A program made the position numbers and the translations under genes. A model generated the notes under the pieces. The model was not told the DNA's origin. It ran no database searches and saw only the letters and a program-made list of their open reading frames with translations. Below are positions 39,455 through 49,962 of a DNA stretch of 64,000 nt, one piece after another (the stretch's first letter is position 1; each line of letters opens with the position of its first letter). This DNA comes from Lagopus muta (taxonomy: Eukaryota; Chordata; Aves; Galliformes; Phasianidae). The stretch lies in the NCBI RefSeq assembly GCF_023343835.1, contig NC_064437.1, forward strand, positions 20,724,001 to 20,788,000, read 5' to 3'.

Positions 39455-40144
39455 AATGAAGTCGAGCAAGGTTCCCATCCCACCCCTTCCATGGGGGGAG
39501 GGGGAGAGCGGGCGGCTGGGGGGAGAGCAGGGCGGATTATGGCTGTACTGAGAAAACACTGCCGTGCAATATCTGGACTCGCTCAGCCTGAGGAGAGGCT
39601 TTTTGATAAGCAACTTTAACTGCCTCTCCATTGCAACTGGCAGTCGCGCGGGTTCCCAGCAGGCGGGGAAGGGAGTGGGGCTCCGCACAGCACAGCATTG
39701 GGAGGGCGGGTGGAGGGGGCACTGGGGCCGAAGGGGGCAGAAAGAAGAGAATATTCCTAGTAAGAGGCATTGCAATCGCTTCCCAGATCTCCTTAAGCCC
39801 AAGTTGCTTTCTGGGCAAGATTTATGAGAGTTCTCAAACAGAAGCAACAGACAAAGCAGAGCTTTTTCCTTCTCCGGGAAAGAAATCAAACCCAAACGAT
39901 AACTGCAGAACAAGAAGCACTGATTTGTATTTCTTTCCAAACATTCATGAGATCTTTCCCCTGCTTGCTTCCCCCAGACCCCCGCAAAAGTTAGATCCTG
40001 AGAACTACATTCAAAGGGGAAAAAGCAAAGACAATAGAAATCTGACTCGGTCCTGGCTGGGTTGGATCTCCAGTAAAGCATGCAGTGAAAACAGTTACTA
40101 AGTGAAAGAGGAGCAGACTTCTTTTTAAAAAAATTTAAGTGCAA
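39296..40144 (-). other. Longest open frame in the window (282 codons), coding status doubtful
   Basis: This frame starts at an ATG at 40144 and is open for 849 bases in a genome region where frames rarely exceed 100 codons. It overlaps the CpG-rich block, where stops are rarer. The product is rich in Cys, Ser, Leu and Pro and poor in acidic residues. It has no signal peptide, no clear membrane segment and no domain I recognise; its proline-rich part (near residues 200-218) simply reads the antisense of the G-rich tracts. The plus strand is also open for 156 codons at 39631-40101. I think it more likely that this is a transcribed but untranslated promoter or first-exon region, or a chance frame. 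Confidence 0.15.
39455..39760. promoter_or_regulatory. CpG-rich cluster with G-quadruplex runs, probable promoter region
   Basis: About a dozen CpG dinucleotides occur in roughly 300 bases, against an almost CpG-free surrounding, and GC content is visibly higher. The plus strand carries G runs of 6, 5, 3, 6 and 3 at 39493-39532, and the GGG-A-GGG-C-GGG-TGGA-GGGGG arrangement at 39710-39729, both of G-quadruplex form. In birds such CpG clusters usually mark promoters and first exons. On the minus strand a CCCCCCATGG start context near 39493 is followed by a donor-like site (AAT followed by GTAAGA) at about 39448, so a minus-strand first exon is conceivable. The direction of transcription is not established. 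Confidence 0.5.
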
Positions 40145-40262
40145 TAAGGAGAAATTGTTGAAAGACTCCAGACGCTACTAATTATGGCTTAAATAAATCT
40201 TCCTGGACAGATGTTTGCTTGCTCCCACTGTGGGGAAAGGAACGTTAAAAGAAGCGTTTTTC

Positions 40263-40285
40263 AAAAAAAAAAAAAAAAAAAAAAA
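40263..40285. repeat. Poly(A) tract of 23 bases
   Basis: An uninterrupted run of 23 A between the two CpG-rich clusters. Poly(dA:dT) tracts disfavour nucleosomes and are common near promoters; here that role is only inferred. Confidence 0.95.
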
Positions 40286-40359
40286 GAGGATCTTGAGGTG
40301 AATTTTTAACATACGATTTTTTTTTAAAAATACACCATATTATTCTTTGTCTGCCCTCC

Positions 40360-40560
40360 TTTCTCCCCTCCCCCACCGCCGCCCACCGCGCAGACACCTG
40401 AAGGCTAGACATAATGATCAACAGAGCTGCGCTGCCTCGCTGGAGCCCAGCCAGGTTTTTTTCCCCTCTACAATCAAGGAGCCTGCACGCAACGCACGGC
40501 GAGCCTGCTGCTCTGCTATGTGCACGTCAGGAGGAGTCTGAGACGGGCCGCAGGGAGATT
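40360..40560. promoter_or_regulatory. Second CpG-rich cluster, probable promoter or first exon
   Basis: Roughly fourteen CpG dinucleotides occur in about 200 bases (for example CACCGCCGCCCACCGCGCAG at the left end and GAGACGGGCCGCAGG at the right end). The left side is a C-rich pyrimidine tract. No TATA box is evident at a convincing place. Together with the cluster about 700 bases to the left it forms the only CpG-island-like region in the window. The gene it would serve cannot be named from the sequence. Confidence 0.45.
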
Positions 40561-43019
40561 TGAGGCAAACACAGCCCTTTTCTCCCTACGTTACCTCCTT
40601 CAGTTTTGACTTCTCTGTAATTCTCAAATAAAAGCAGTAACTCCATAAATACATATGCATGCTATTGTACAAAACACGTGCTTATGTGCACACACTTTCC
40701 ACTCTGCATAGCTACAGCCCCCACTATTTCTGATTTTATGGTGGTTTCTACTCCAGCTTTACAGTCACTGCAGTGTTTTACTCTAAGTTTATGCATTAGT
40801 TGCACAATTACCGTGCAGCTCTTGTCTATCACACTAAGATTTTCTGTACGTATACAATACCCTGGATAAAGGTAAACAGTGTACAGCCCTATAACTGAAA
40901 GGCGGTCACACTGAAACACTTTAGCATTTGCTTTCAGAGAGATTAGCAGGATCTCCAAGACCATTTTGTGGCAGTTTTCTACTCAGCAGCAGTCAGAGGC
41001 TTTACAGGCAGGCTTGTCTGCAGATGGAGGGAGGGAAGCATGGCTGGGGCTGCTCTGGTCATTCCCGCAGCCAGCCCGGCCCCGCCACAGCCCTTCTGCC
41101 GGCTGGCCCAGAGCCACCACGTAAGAGCTGGGCTTGGGCACGCAGTGCTCCCAAAATAGTCGCCCTCTGTCTGGTGTGGCTATGGGTGGGGTTAGCAGAC
41201 ACCCAGGGGCAAGGCAGACTGAAAGCAGTTTTTGCCATTTCGTTTTTAAATATATGCTGTGTGGACCTATTTTCTCCAAGTTCTTTGGATTTGTGTCGCC
41301 TTCTGGTACAAATTATGGTATGGTACAAATTTCAGTATGGACTTTGTGTGAACAGAACTGAAGATATGTCCTTGTACATGTGTGCTTCTAATTTACTCCC
41401 TGGAAAGTCTTAAAACTACAGTTTAGCCACCCTAACAAGTATCTTGCTGGAAGGATAAGAGTCGGGGGTTTTTTAGGTATTTTCTTTAATGCTGCTAATA
41501 GACACAACAAAGGGACCCAATATTGATAGCCCAGATATTTAATCTTTACAAAAACTTACTTAGCAGCAGAGATGTACAAACAAAAGCTTGCATCTAGAGA
41601 CAACACTATTCTACAGGCAAGGTAAAGATTCCAGAAAAGAGATTTCAAAGAAAGAAAGAAAATGAATTGAGAGCTACAGTCACATTTGCATTGCTGTATT
41701 TTTTAAAACAAGGAATTAAACACTTATTTGATGGAACATTTTACATACCTTGTATGTAATATCAGTAGCTGATTCAACACAATGGTTATGTAAGTACATG
41801 CTTATAAAATGCATGTCTATATACATGAGTTTGGTAGGATTAATACGCTACTTTCTACTTTTTTTTTTTTTTGTATTTTTTCTGGCGTGTTATGCTTGAA
41901 AAAGATAATTTGTCATTTTTTACAAATGAATTTCAGAATGACTGCAGCTGCATTTTGAAGTGCTGACTTTTATTTTCTTAAGTGGTAATGACAATAAGCA
42001 ATCATATTTTTATCCATTTCCTAAAGGCTGAAATCCAACACAAATCCATTCCTAGAAATTTCAGATTTATATACTACTTTGTATTCAAATGAATATTTCA
42101 ACTGCCAATGTTTGTATTGTATGTCAATGCAAAACTAATGGTTAATCACATAAAAGTTGAGCATTAAACCTGAGCTTATGAATGCAGGACCCTCGAATCC
42201 ATATTTAGTGCATCATTCTTCTCCCCATAAGGCTTCCTGCTGTTGGGGTTTTTTGTTTGTTTTGTTTTCTTTTTGTCAATGCTTGGTGTTCAACGACTCT
42301 TGCTAACTGAGTTGGATTGGTTACTCCCACCTACTTTTGTCAAATATGGCATTAGCCTCCAGCTGCTGTTGCCCAAGTACCGGAGATTTGGAGAGATGTG
42401 ATTTAGGTTTTTACGCAGAGTTTATTTTTTTTTTTTAATATGAAAATTCTGACCTCTATTTTTTGCTGATTTCTTTAAACTTTTAAATTGCTGCTGATGC
42501 TGAAAACAAAGCAATTGAGGAAGCTCATGCATATTTATGACTCTGTTCCCTAAAAGTTTGATGTTTATTACAGCTTATACCTTAGTTTATGGCCTTCAAG
42601 TGGTTGTGCAGACTCCATGGTGCTACTCACAGAAACTTCAAGTTCTAATTTCTAATACAAGTCCTCCCAACCCCTCTCTTCCCCTCCTGCTTCCCTTGTT
42701 GCATCCGCTTGTCACAGCCTTTTCTTGTTCTAGCAGAAGTGCAAGTTTTAATCGTAACAATAAAGTACTCAGGATTACTTCTAAAACTTTCAAAAGACGG
42801 ACTGTTTCACTTATACCTTTACGTAGCAGAAGTAACTTGAGTGTCTACCAGAAACACAGTCAGTCTGAGCAAGGTAATGGGGTCAAATGAGCTCATGCAT
42901 TACAGATAGGAAGAGGACGGCACATTGCATTTTTATAGATAAAAAACACAGAGTGGTTTAATGTAAACAGATTTCTGTGTGATATTTTGGCAAACTGTTG
43001 TAAAGATCAAACTATGGCT
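40561..43019. other. Unique sequence flanking the CpG-rich block, no gene recognised
   Basis: A GC-richer patch at about 40.98-41.2 kb has several overlapping open frames on both strands (up to 161 codons at 40928-41413, plus), none with a recognisable domain. A T/G-rich simple repeat (GTTTT type) lies at 42246-42276. The 117-codon frame at 42537-42890 is unremarkable. Confidence 0.5.
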
Positions 43020-43090
43020 GAGCCAAAATGACTTTCAGCATGGTACAGTTAGACCAGATGGCCACGTGTTCTTTTCTTATTTAGATGAGA
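43020..43090 (+). repeat. Possible 3' relic of an old CR1-like or L3-like LINE
   Basis: The stretch containing GTTAGACCAGATGGCCACG resembles the pre-terminal part of old amniote CR1/L3 elements, which often read TAGACCAGATGG followed by TCCTTCT-type sequence. The match is short and decayed and the terminal repeats are not visible, so this is a weak call. Confidence 0.25.
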
Positions 43091-44067
43091 CTTTTCCTTT
43101 CAATAACATCTTTCTTCCTGACCTGCTTAAAAATTCCAGTGAATGAAATCAGCACAGGATTTTCAATTCTAATTGACCATGTGCAGAGGAAGGGCCAGTA
43201 GAGAAATCAGTAGAGCCATTGTAAGGCACACTGCATCAATCTCCCCTTTGTCTTGAACCTTTTCTAGCATGAGCTAAAATAATTAAGAATATTTAATTTA
43301 TATTATTTGTATAGCAGCAAATCTAGTTGCATTCAGGCAAAAATCATTACGAATTCTTCTCTTATGAATGTGTGCAACAAGGAATGCCTATCACACACCA
43401 GACAAACAGGTACTCAGCATCATTTCATTGTGAAATATTCAAGAGAAAAAAAAGCCCTCAAGCAAAGAGCAAATAAAAAAGGAAAGGTGTGGGTGAATTA
43501 AGGCTTGATGCGCTGCTTTCCCTTTTCTAACAAGGTCAGAAAAGGTAAAGGAGATGGTAGTTAAATAAAAAAGAAAATACAGTACAATATAGAAAACATA
43601 TTTTTCACTATCCAAAGTGCCACCTTTAAAATATCTGAAATCTTCTATTGCTACTAACTTGCCTATGCGGATTTTGTACACACACCTCACCCACAATGAG
43701 TGGGTTGTAGATCATGGTCTCACTTGTGTCTGAGAGCTACATGCAAAGTACAGACTGTAAATACTGTACATATCACGCATGAGCATTATCAATAGAAACA
43801 TGCACACAGATTGCATCACAACCTGCTGTTTTATTGGGATTTAATGAGATATCATCTGGAGACTAATATAGCCATGATCATTGAGTTTTAATAAGTAGAG
43901 CATGCTAAAGATGCACAAGATCCTACATATACGTTTATGTAATCCACAGATAATGTAAGTGGGTAGAAAGAATATTTTAGAAGGAAAGAAAGAAAAAGAG
44001 TATCAGTTGAAAGCAGTACAGAACAGTTTTCTTTATACTCACAAGAATAAAATTTGGGAATAGTTTT

Positions 44068-44118
44068 ATCATTACTATTATTACTATTACTATTATTATA
44101 ACTTAGATATATCTAAGT
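44068..44118. repeat. ATT/ACT trinucleotide repeat next to an 18-bp palindrome
   Basis: About 30 bases of ATT and ACT triplets (44068-44100) run directly into a perfect palindrome ACTTAGATATATCTAAGT (44101-44118). It is a microsatellite with possible secondary structure and no evident gene association. Confidence 0.8.
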
Positions 44119-44429
44119 CACTCAACTCTTCCCAGTATAGTTTAATATTATTCTTGAGAAGTTGATAGTTTTAAATTATCACTGGAAGCTTGGACCAAAA
44201 AACTACCAAACAGTTCTGGAAAATAATTTAGGTAACGTATCTTCATGTTCTTCAGTTAAATTTTTTTTTATTAAAGTTTCAACCGTTTCCAAATGTAAAG
44301 TAGCAAAAATAAAATTAAATAAAATTTAAAAAATTTTAAAAAAATTAGAAAGAAGTGGGCAACATGGCCTTTAGTGTACGTCAGGCATGCAGTTCAAGTA
44401 ACATGTGCGTGAAGAAACACGTCTGAGAA

Positions 44430-44650
44430 CATAAAACAAAGCACAGACTTTGGGATTGGCCAGGCTGATGTGATAAAAGGTCTGGTTTCAGCTCTCCAGC
44501 AATATGCTTTGTAGCCTTGGGCAACTCATGTAACTACTGCCTTGTTTCTCATCTACGTCATATTGCTAGAACTCAAATTTTGAATACGTGAATATCATTG
44601 TGAGGCTGGTATTGAGTTATCACAGCAAAGTGTCCCGAAGACAACCTCAG
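44430..44650 (+). mobile_element. Degraded MIR-like (CORE) SINE
   Basis: The sequence follows the MIR layout in order: AGCACAGACTTTGGGATTGG, then GGTTTCAGCTCT, then GTAGCCTTGGGCAACTCATG, then TGCCTTGTTTCTCATCTAC, and a more decayed 3' part. The segment TAGCCTTGGGCAACTCAT against the familiar GACCTTGGGCAAGTCA of MIR, followed by a CTCAGTTTC-type block, is the main evidence. MIRs are very old amniote tRNA-derived SINEs and are rare but present in birds. It is too diverged to give exact ends. It has no coding capacity. Confidence 0.6.
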
Positions 44651-46501
44651 ATGCTCGGAAAGCATATAAAACTCTAGATAGAACAATAGTCTTTTTTCTC
44701 TTTCTGTTTTTCTGTGTGCATGCATGTACACGTGTGTTAAATGAAGTAAATTTGCTGCCTTATTTCTATAGCTTCAGATAAAGGTGTGCCTCAAGAGGTT
44801 CACAAAGTTCAAGCTTAGTTTTCACATGCTTAAAAATAGAATTTTAGTTTTTCAATAGCCAACAAAAGATCAGAATATAGGACAAGCAGACTTTACTAAT
44901 CCATCTGCAGTGATGCTCTATGCTCACTGTAAAGCACTGCCATACAAGGCCTAAATTTAAAATGCTGACTCCTGCAGAATAGCAGCTTGTTTAACAAACA
45001 GATCCACGAGACAGCGATGCTATAAATTCAGGTCAAATCACTGCACCACATGTGGGTCAGTACCAAACCTGAGGCCCAAATATTTTCAGCCAGTACATAC
45101 ACACCAAAGCCCTGATCACATAATGGCGTTGAGCATATTCTTATTATTAAAGTAAAAAAGACATGTAGTGAACCACTTCAGTGCTCAAAGTTCAACCTAT
45201 GCTTTACACATGGTGTTAAAATATGCCTTTAATTTCCACAGCACCGTTTGCATTTACAGTGAAAAGTAAATACCCTTTGCTGGTTGTAGTTAAATCATAT
45301 TCCCAATTTCAGCTTTCTATTTGTATTGACAATCTAATGCCAGCACTAAACAGGCAACTTTATAAATCCTTGGGCAGTAATTCTAAAGTCACCACACAGG
45401 GGAAAAAATCAGTGAGCCTGAAGTTGGTCATGAGGTTTCACAGATTTTCTCCAGCCACCATTTTGTGATTAACTAAGATTACAGTGTAACACACATGGAA
45501 TTGAAAAATCTTTTCTCCACAAGCAAATATGGATCTCCATGCAAAAAAGAAAATACCATTTTCTGCTGAATGTTTGTATTCATTTTCATACAGAGGAGTA
45601 TGAAAGAAATAGACTTTCAACCGCCTTTTGTCACTGCTGTTCAAGAGCTGCAAGAACTCAACAAAATGGCAGCATGGCATGTCTGCAGGGTGGTTTGCAG
45701 AGAGAGGGCAGGGAGGACTGGGCGAGAAGGAAATATCCTGTATGGAAGCGCAGCCTGGCACCGTGCATAGTGGGGGGAAGTCAGTAAAATGTGCGTGGCT
45801 ATGTGCAATTGATGGGCTCTTTCACCATCCTGTTTGTACTGTCCAGGCTCCTGACTATATTAGCAGTCTATCCAGCCCCTTAAGCCTTGGGATGTGGATA
45901 ATGGGATTGGACGAAATGATTAAAATCAGTTTGGTCTCGTGATTCCAGCTAGTAAGCGTAATAGATGCAAAACTGAAAGACTTTATTGTATGATAAAAGT
46001 ACAAGCACTTCTTTGTGTTTTACCTCTATGTTTCTTCCAGTTTTAAGAAATATTTTGTGAGGACTTTTTTGTTGGATTAAAAAAGCAACAATAGCAAGCG
46101 ACATGATTATTTTCTCGCAACATCTCAATTGACACTAGTTTCGTCTATCCAAATAACTAAGGTCAGAGGAAGTTGCAAAAACAAGTATTATACTACATAT
46201 TTTACATACAGACTATTTCAGAAGATAAAGGACACATTTAAGTTGTTTGCAGCTTGTGAAGTGGCTTAAAAAAATCAGAGAATGCTTTATGCCTATATTG
46301 AGTTTGTGCTTCTGTTATCGATAATTTTTAGTTCATTTGTGACCATTTTAAAAGAAGATAATTTGCAAAACATGATTTTAAAAGATGAGAAATCTAGCAA
46401 ATCACAACAGTGAAGGACAAGGGCAGTTCCCAAGGTTTATTAAAAGAAACAGAGTTAAAATTTCAGATCTTTATGTAAGAATTAAAAATGAGAGTTAAAA
46501 A
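44651..46501. other. Unique sequence, no gene recognised
   Basis: Open frames up to 107 codons overlap on both strands at about 45.4-45.9 kb without recognisable content. A stretch around 45885-45945 (GGATTGGACGAAATGATT) faintly recalls a CR1 3' end but is too short to call. Confidence 0.5.
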
Positions 46502-46519
46502 GGGGGAGGGGGCTGGGGG
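46502..46519 (+). repeat. G-rich tract, three runs of five G
   Basis: Three GGGGG runs separated by A and CT. One run short of the usual four-run quadruplex motif. Confidence 0.8.
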
Positions 46520-46823
46520 AAGAACTAAGCTGTTGGTGACTTGAGTATATTTATGGATTACTATGTCCTGAAAAGAAGAGAACCAGAGTTGTAAGATGAC
46601 ACTGCAGGGGTTGTCTGGACTTTTCACCGAGTGTAAAGTCTGTTTAGTCAGTGCCTTAATGCCTAATGCTGACCTTTGCCCTCTTCACTCCTCCCTGCTC
46701 CAGGTGCAACATTTTTGCAAGTGCTTTAGCATTATTGGGAAGTTTGTGCAGGTTTCACGTGCTGCAAAATGCAGTATTTTACACTACACCATTCATTGCA
46801 CATATGCAATATCAAGGCTTAGC

Positions 46824-46841
46824 TTTTTTTTTTTTTTTTTT
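46824..46841. repeat. Poly(T) tract of 18 bases
   Basis: A homopolymer run of 18 T in otherwise unique sequence. Confidence 0.9.
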
Positions 46842-49082
46842 AATCCCAAGTACTACACACAGTGATTTTATGCATTTTCTGCTATTAGTTACTACTGCGC
46901 TAAATTAATAAAAACAAAGCTTATTTGAAAGGGTATACCATTTGCATAATTCTGTTTAACAAGATACAAGATTAAGATAAAGCTTTGTTGCATGCTCCCC
47001 AGAACTGTGAATTATAGAGTAGGAGTAAGCAATGTATGCTAGCAACTCTATTGATCTCTCAAATTAATTCTCTTTGCTATGGAAATAGGAGAGACAACCA
47101 GAACCCACTGCCATTAAACAGACAAGGTACTTCTGATGATTTTCCTTCAAAATATAAAGATTTCTTGTACAGAAATTGTAACATTAATGTCTATGTGTAA
47201 ATATCCATTTTGTCTGAACAGAGATTTTAAAGAAAAATCTCAAGTCTTAGAGTGTAATGATAAAAAAGCTAAATTACATGAAGTCTGTATAATTTTACAC
47301 TTTGATTTACAAAAACATGTATATTAAATAGAAGATTCTGCAGTATATTCTGCAGTTGTCAGCGATACATATGACGTAAAAGCACATCCATGTGTGTTAT
47401 TCACCTACATTGTATATTTAGTAGATGGTTGCTAAGATTTCTGAGGACTTGTAATTGGACTTTGCTGCAGAAAGCACAAGCCAGATACGACCACCTCAAG
47501 ACCGTTAGATATTTTTTCCACATTTGTAGAACTGGTGTCTTCCTGAAATGTGGACTTTGACTTTAAGATCCCTAGCTTCTTCACCTTATGATACCACTTA
47601 ACTACAATGTACTCCATGTAACTACAGCATAAAGTTTACTGGAAACACAAAACTCCAGTACAGGAGTCCTGCACTTTGTGATCTATACCAGCTAACTATG
47701 CCTAGGAAAAAATGTGATATTATGATTTAGACATTTAAAGCTTTAAATAACCAACTTTGCATTCTTTCTCTCTGAGCTATGCTGCAAAATGTTCATCAAG
47801 ATGGAGGAAAAATAAAGGAAACAAAAGAGTTGAATGGCAGTAGTATGAAGTAAAAAATGAAGTAGTCTTACTTCATCAGAACTGTGGTTATGGCTTATGT
47901 GGGCTAGACATCTATTCTAGGTACAGCGTTACCTTGAGGTGGTAATTGCACAAAAAGCGGTCTGACGAGGGTTCACACTTATGGAACTTCCTTGAGAGGT
48001 GTGTGTGGGGTCCGTACTAGAACATTGCACTTGGATTCCAGACATGAAGAGCAGGCTGATTCTCCTATGACTTCTATATGTGAGTTAATTTAGGTGTTTT
48101 CATTTGCTATATAATCTTAAGGGGATTGGCTTTGGAGTTTGCTAGGTTGTTTTTTTTCCTGTGCGTATTTTTTTTTGTTTAAACAACAAACAGAAAAATA
48201 GCCTCTACTTCATTTTACTGTACTGATTTATTCTATGATTAGGCACAAGCCTAATTCTGTTCTAATCTTGGGATTCTGCAAAATGTCCCAGAACAGCTTT
48301 GTTACATTCCCTGATTTCATTTCTAACATTTCTACTACAAGAGATCCAGGAGAAAGAAATGAAAATTGTTTATTGTATGACAGGCTCTTCCTAGAGCTGG
48401 ACAGCCTTATCTCGCACAAAAACTGCTCCTGTTCACAGTGCAGATGCCAACAACTCAACACTGCTTGTTCAGGCGCAGGCTACAATTAGAAGTCAAAACT
48501 TTAAAGCAATCTGGAATGTCATTATTCTAGTAAGCTATGCAACTGGACTTGATTACTAGCCAGACTGTATCTCTTTGCTTCTAACACTGTTTACAAGACA
48601 CATATTTAGTGCAGGTGGTACTCTCCTTAATTTCACTGAAGGTCAAGTGTACTTGTCATAATTGTGTTTTTTGCACAGCTGAGAATTCAACTACTTCTGT
48701 AGACTGAAAACAGACATTGTCTCTATGAAGGAAACAGCACTGAAGAGCTGGTCTTGAAATAAACAGAATGAAATGATTTTTCACACTTTTTTCTCCTACT
48801 ATCTCATCAAGATCACTTAGATCTGAGGTTGCTCTGTATCAGTGGAAACAGACATTCAGGTACTAACAGTTAAAGAATTGTGAAGTTCACTGTCTGGAAA
48901 AAGTGGTTTCAACTGTCTTACTTTATGTGGCTGCTATGAATCCTTTTCAAGACTGTAACTAGAGATGAAGTTTGTATGTTTATATATGATTAATCTCACA
49001 ATGACTAGCAAGTATAAGATTTAATAAAACTTCAAAATTAGTCACATTTCTATTTTAACTACAGAAAAAAAATTGGCAACTC
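46842..49082. other. Unique AT-rich sequence, nothing recognised
   Basis: No gene or transposon was identified. Frames stay below about 85 codons. Confidence 0.6.
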
Positions 49083-49160
49083 TGCCTATGGCAGGGGGGG
49101 CTGGAACTAGATGATCTTTAAGGTCTCCTTTAGCTTAGAGACCATTCTACTATTCCATGA
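49083..49160 (+). mobile_element. CR1 non-LTR retrotransposon, 3' end fragment
   Basis: About 78 bases match the 3' end of CR1: CTATGGCAG, a G run, CTGGAACTAGATGATCTTTA, then AGGTCTCC and a terminus with ATTCTAC and TATTCCATGA, decayed forms of the CR1 ATTCTATGAT repeats. It is severely 5'-truncated, as is usual for CR1, and non-functional. Orientation is plus because the terminal repeats lie at the right end. Confidence 0.85.
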
Positions 49161-49634
49161 AATTAATGCCGTCTACTATTTAGAATGTTAAAAGAAGGTC
49201 TTTCAGAGAAGATTCATATAAAGCTTATTCTCTGCAAATTCTAAACTGACTTGGTGCAATTGTTACTCACCATAGTAAATCTGCAAAAAAAAAATACCAT
49301 AATTGGAATAGGACACTCATCTTGTAGATTCATTTGCTATTTCAAACTATCAGTGCCTTCGCACACGCTTTAAAAAGTCCATTCTAAATATAAGAAATTA
49401 ACCATTGAACCTGCTTTTTCTGTGAATACACATTTCAGTCATCCTCCAACTTCTGATCACTTCTTAATGCCTTAAGTATTAATTTTACACAAACAAGTGA
49501 AATTAAAACAAGCAGTCCCAAATCACTATTTGCTTTAAAGTTATTTTCCATGTTGAACTGAGATGTAATGAAAAATGAGGTGTCTCCTTCTGTAATTTTT
49601 ATATAATACTTTAGTCTTACGTAACACTTAGAGT
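49161..49634. other. Unique AT-rich sequence between CR1 and the G-rich tract
   Basis: No gene is seen. The minus-strand frame at 49435-49698 is proline-rich at its start only because it reads the antisense of the G-rich tract. Confidence 0.6.
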
Positions 49635-49682
49635 GGGGGGGAGGGGGGAAGGGGGAAAGAGGGTGCCGGGGGTGTAAGGGGG
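49635..49682 (+). repeat. G-quadruplex-forming tract, six G runs
   Basis: The plus strand has G runs of 7, 6, 5, 3, 5 and 5 within 48 bases, with loops of 1 to 5 bases, in an otherwise AT-rich setting. This satisfies the usual four-run G-quadruplex rule several times over. CpG is almost absent here, so unlike the 39.5 kb block it is not promoter-like in composition. Confidence 0.9.
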
Positions 49683-49900
49683 AGAAAGTTTCTTCCAATA
49701 AACTACTTCCTAATATACAATAGACATGAAAGTGAAGAAAAGAGAATATAAGTGAGCGCTTGGGTCAGATCTTGTCTGTGTTCCAGAGCAAAAACAAACC
49801 AGAAAACCAACCAAACAAAAACAAACAAACAATCCACATTCTCCTTGTGAAATTCACTTGGTGAGCTGCTCCTCATCAATCTGATCTGCTATTTCATTAA
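49683..49900. other. Unique sequence with a CAAA-rich simple repeat
   Basis: Contains an A/C-rich run at about 49793-49831 made of AACAAAC-like units. Nothing else was seen. Confidence 0.7.
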
Positions 49901-49962
49901 AATCATAGAACGGCTTGGGTTGGAAGGGACCTCAAGGGTCACAAGCTCCAACCCTCCTCTTA
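49901..49962 (-). mobile_element. CR1 retrotransposon, 3' end fragment, minus strand
   Basis: AATCATAGAACGGCTTGGGT followed by TGGAAGGGACCTCAAGGGTC is the reverse complement of a CR1 3' end. The preserved part is about 60 bases; similarity fades after ACCCTCCTC. It lies about 740 bases from the plus-strand CR1 fragment, so the two came from separate insertions. Confidence 0.9.

Noticed and set aside
40928..41413. 161-codon plus-strand frame
   Set aside because: It lies in a GC-richer patch with several other open frames on both strands. The Pro/Ala/Gly-rich stretch follows base composition, and no domain is visible.
45885..45945. Possible CR1 3' end (GGATTGGACGAAATGATT)
   Set aside because: Too short, and the neighbouring sequence lacks the CCCTTCCAAC block and the terminal ATTCTATGAT repeats.
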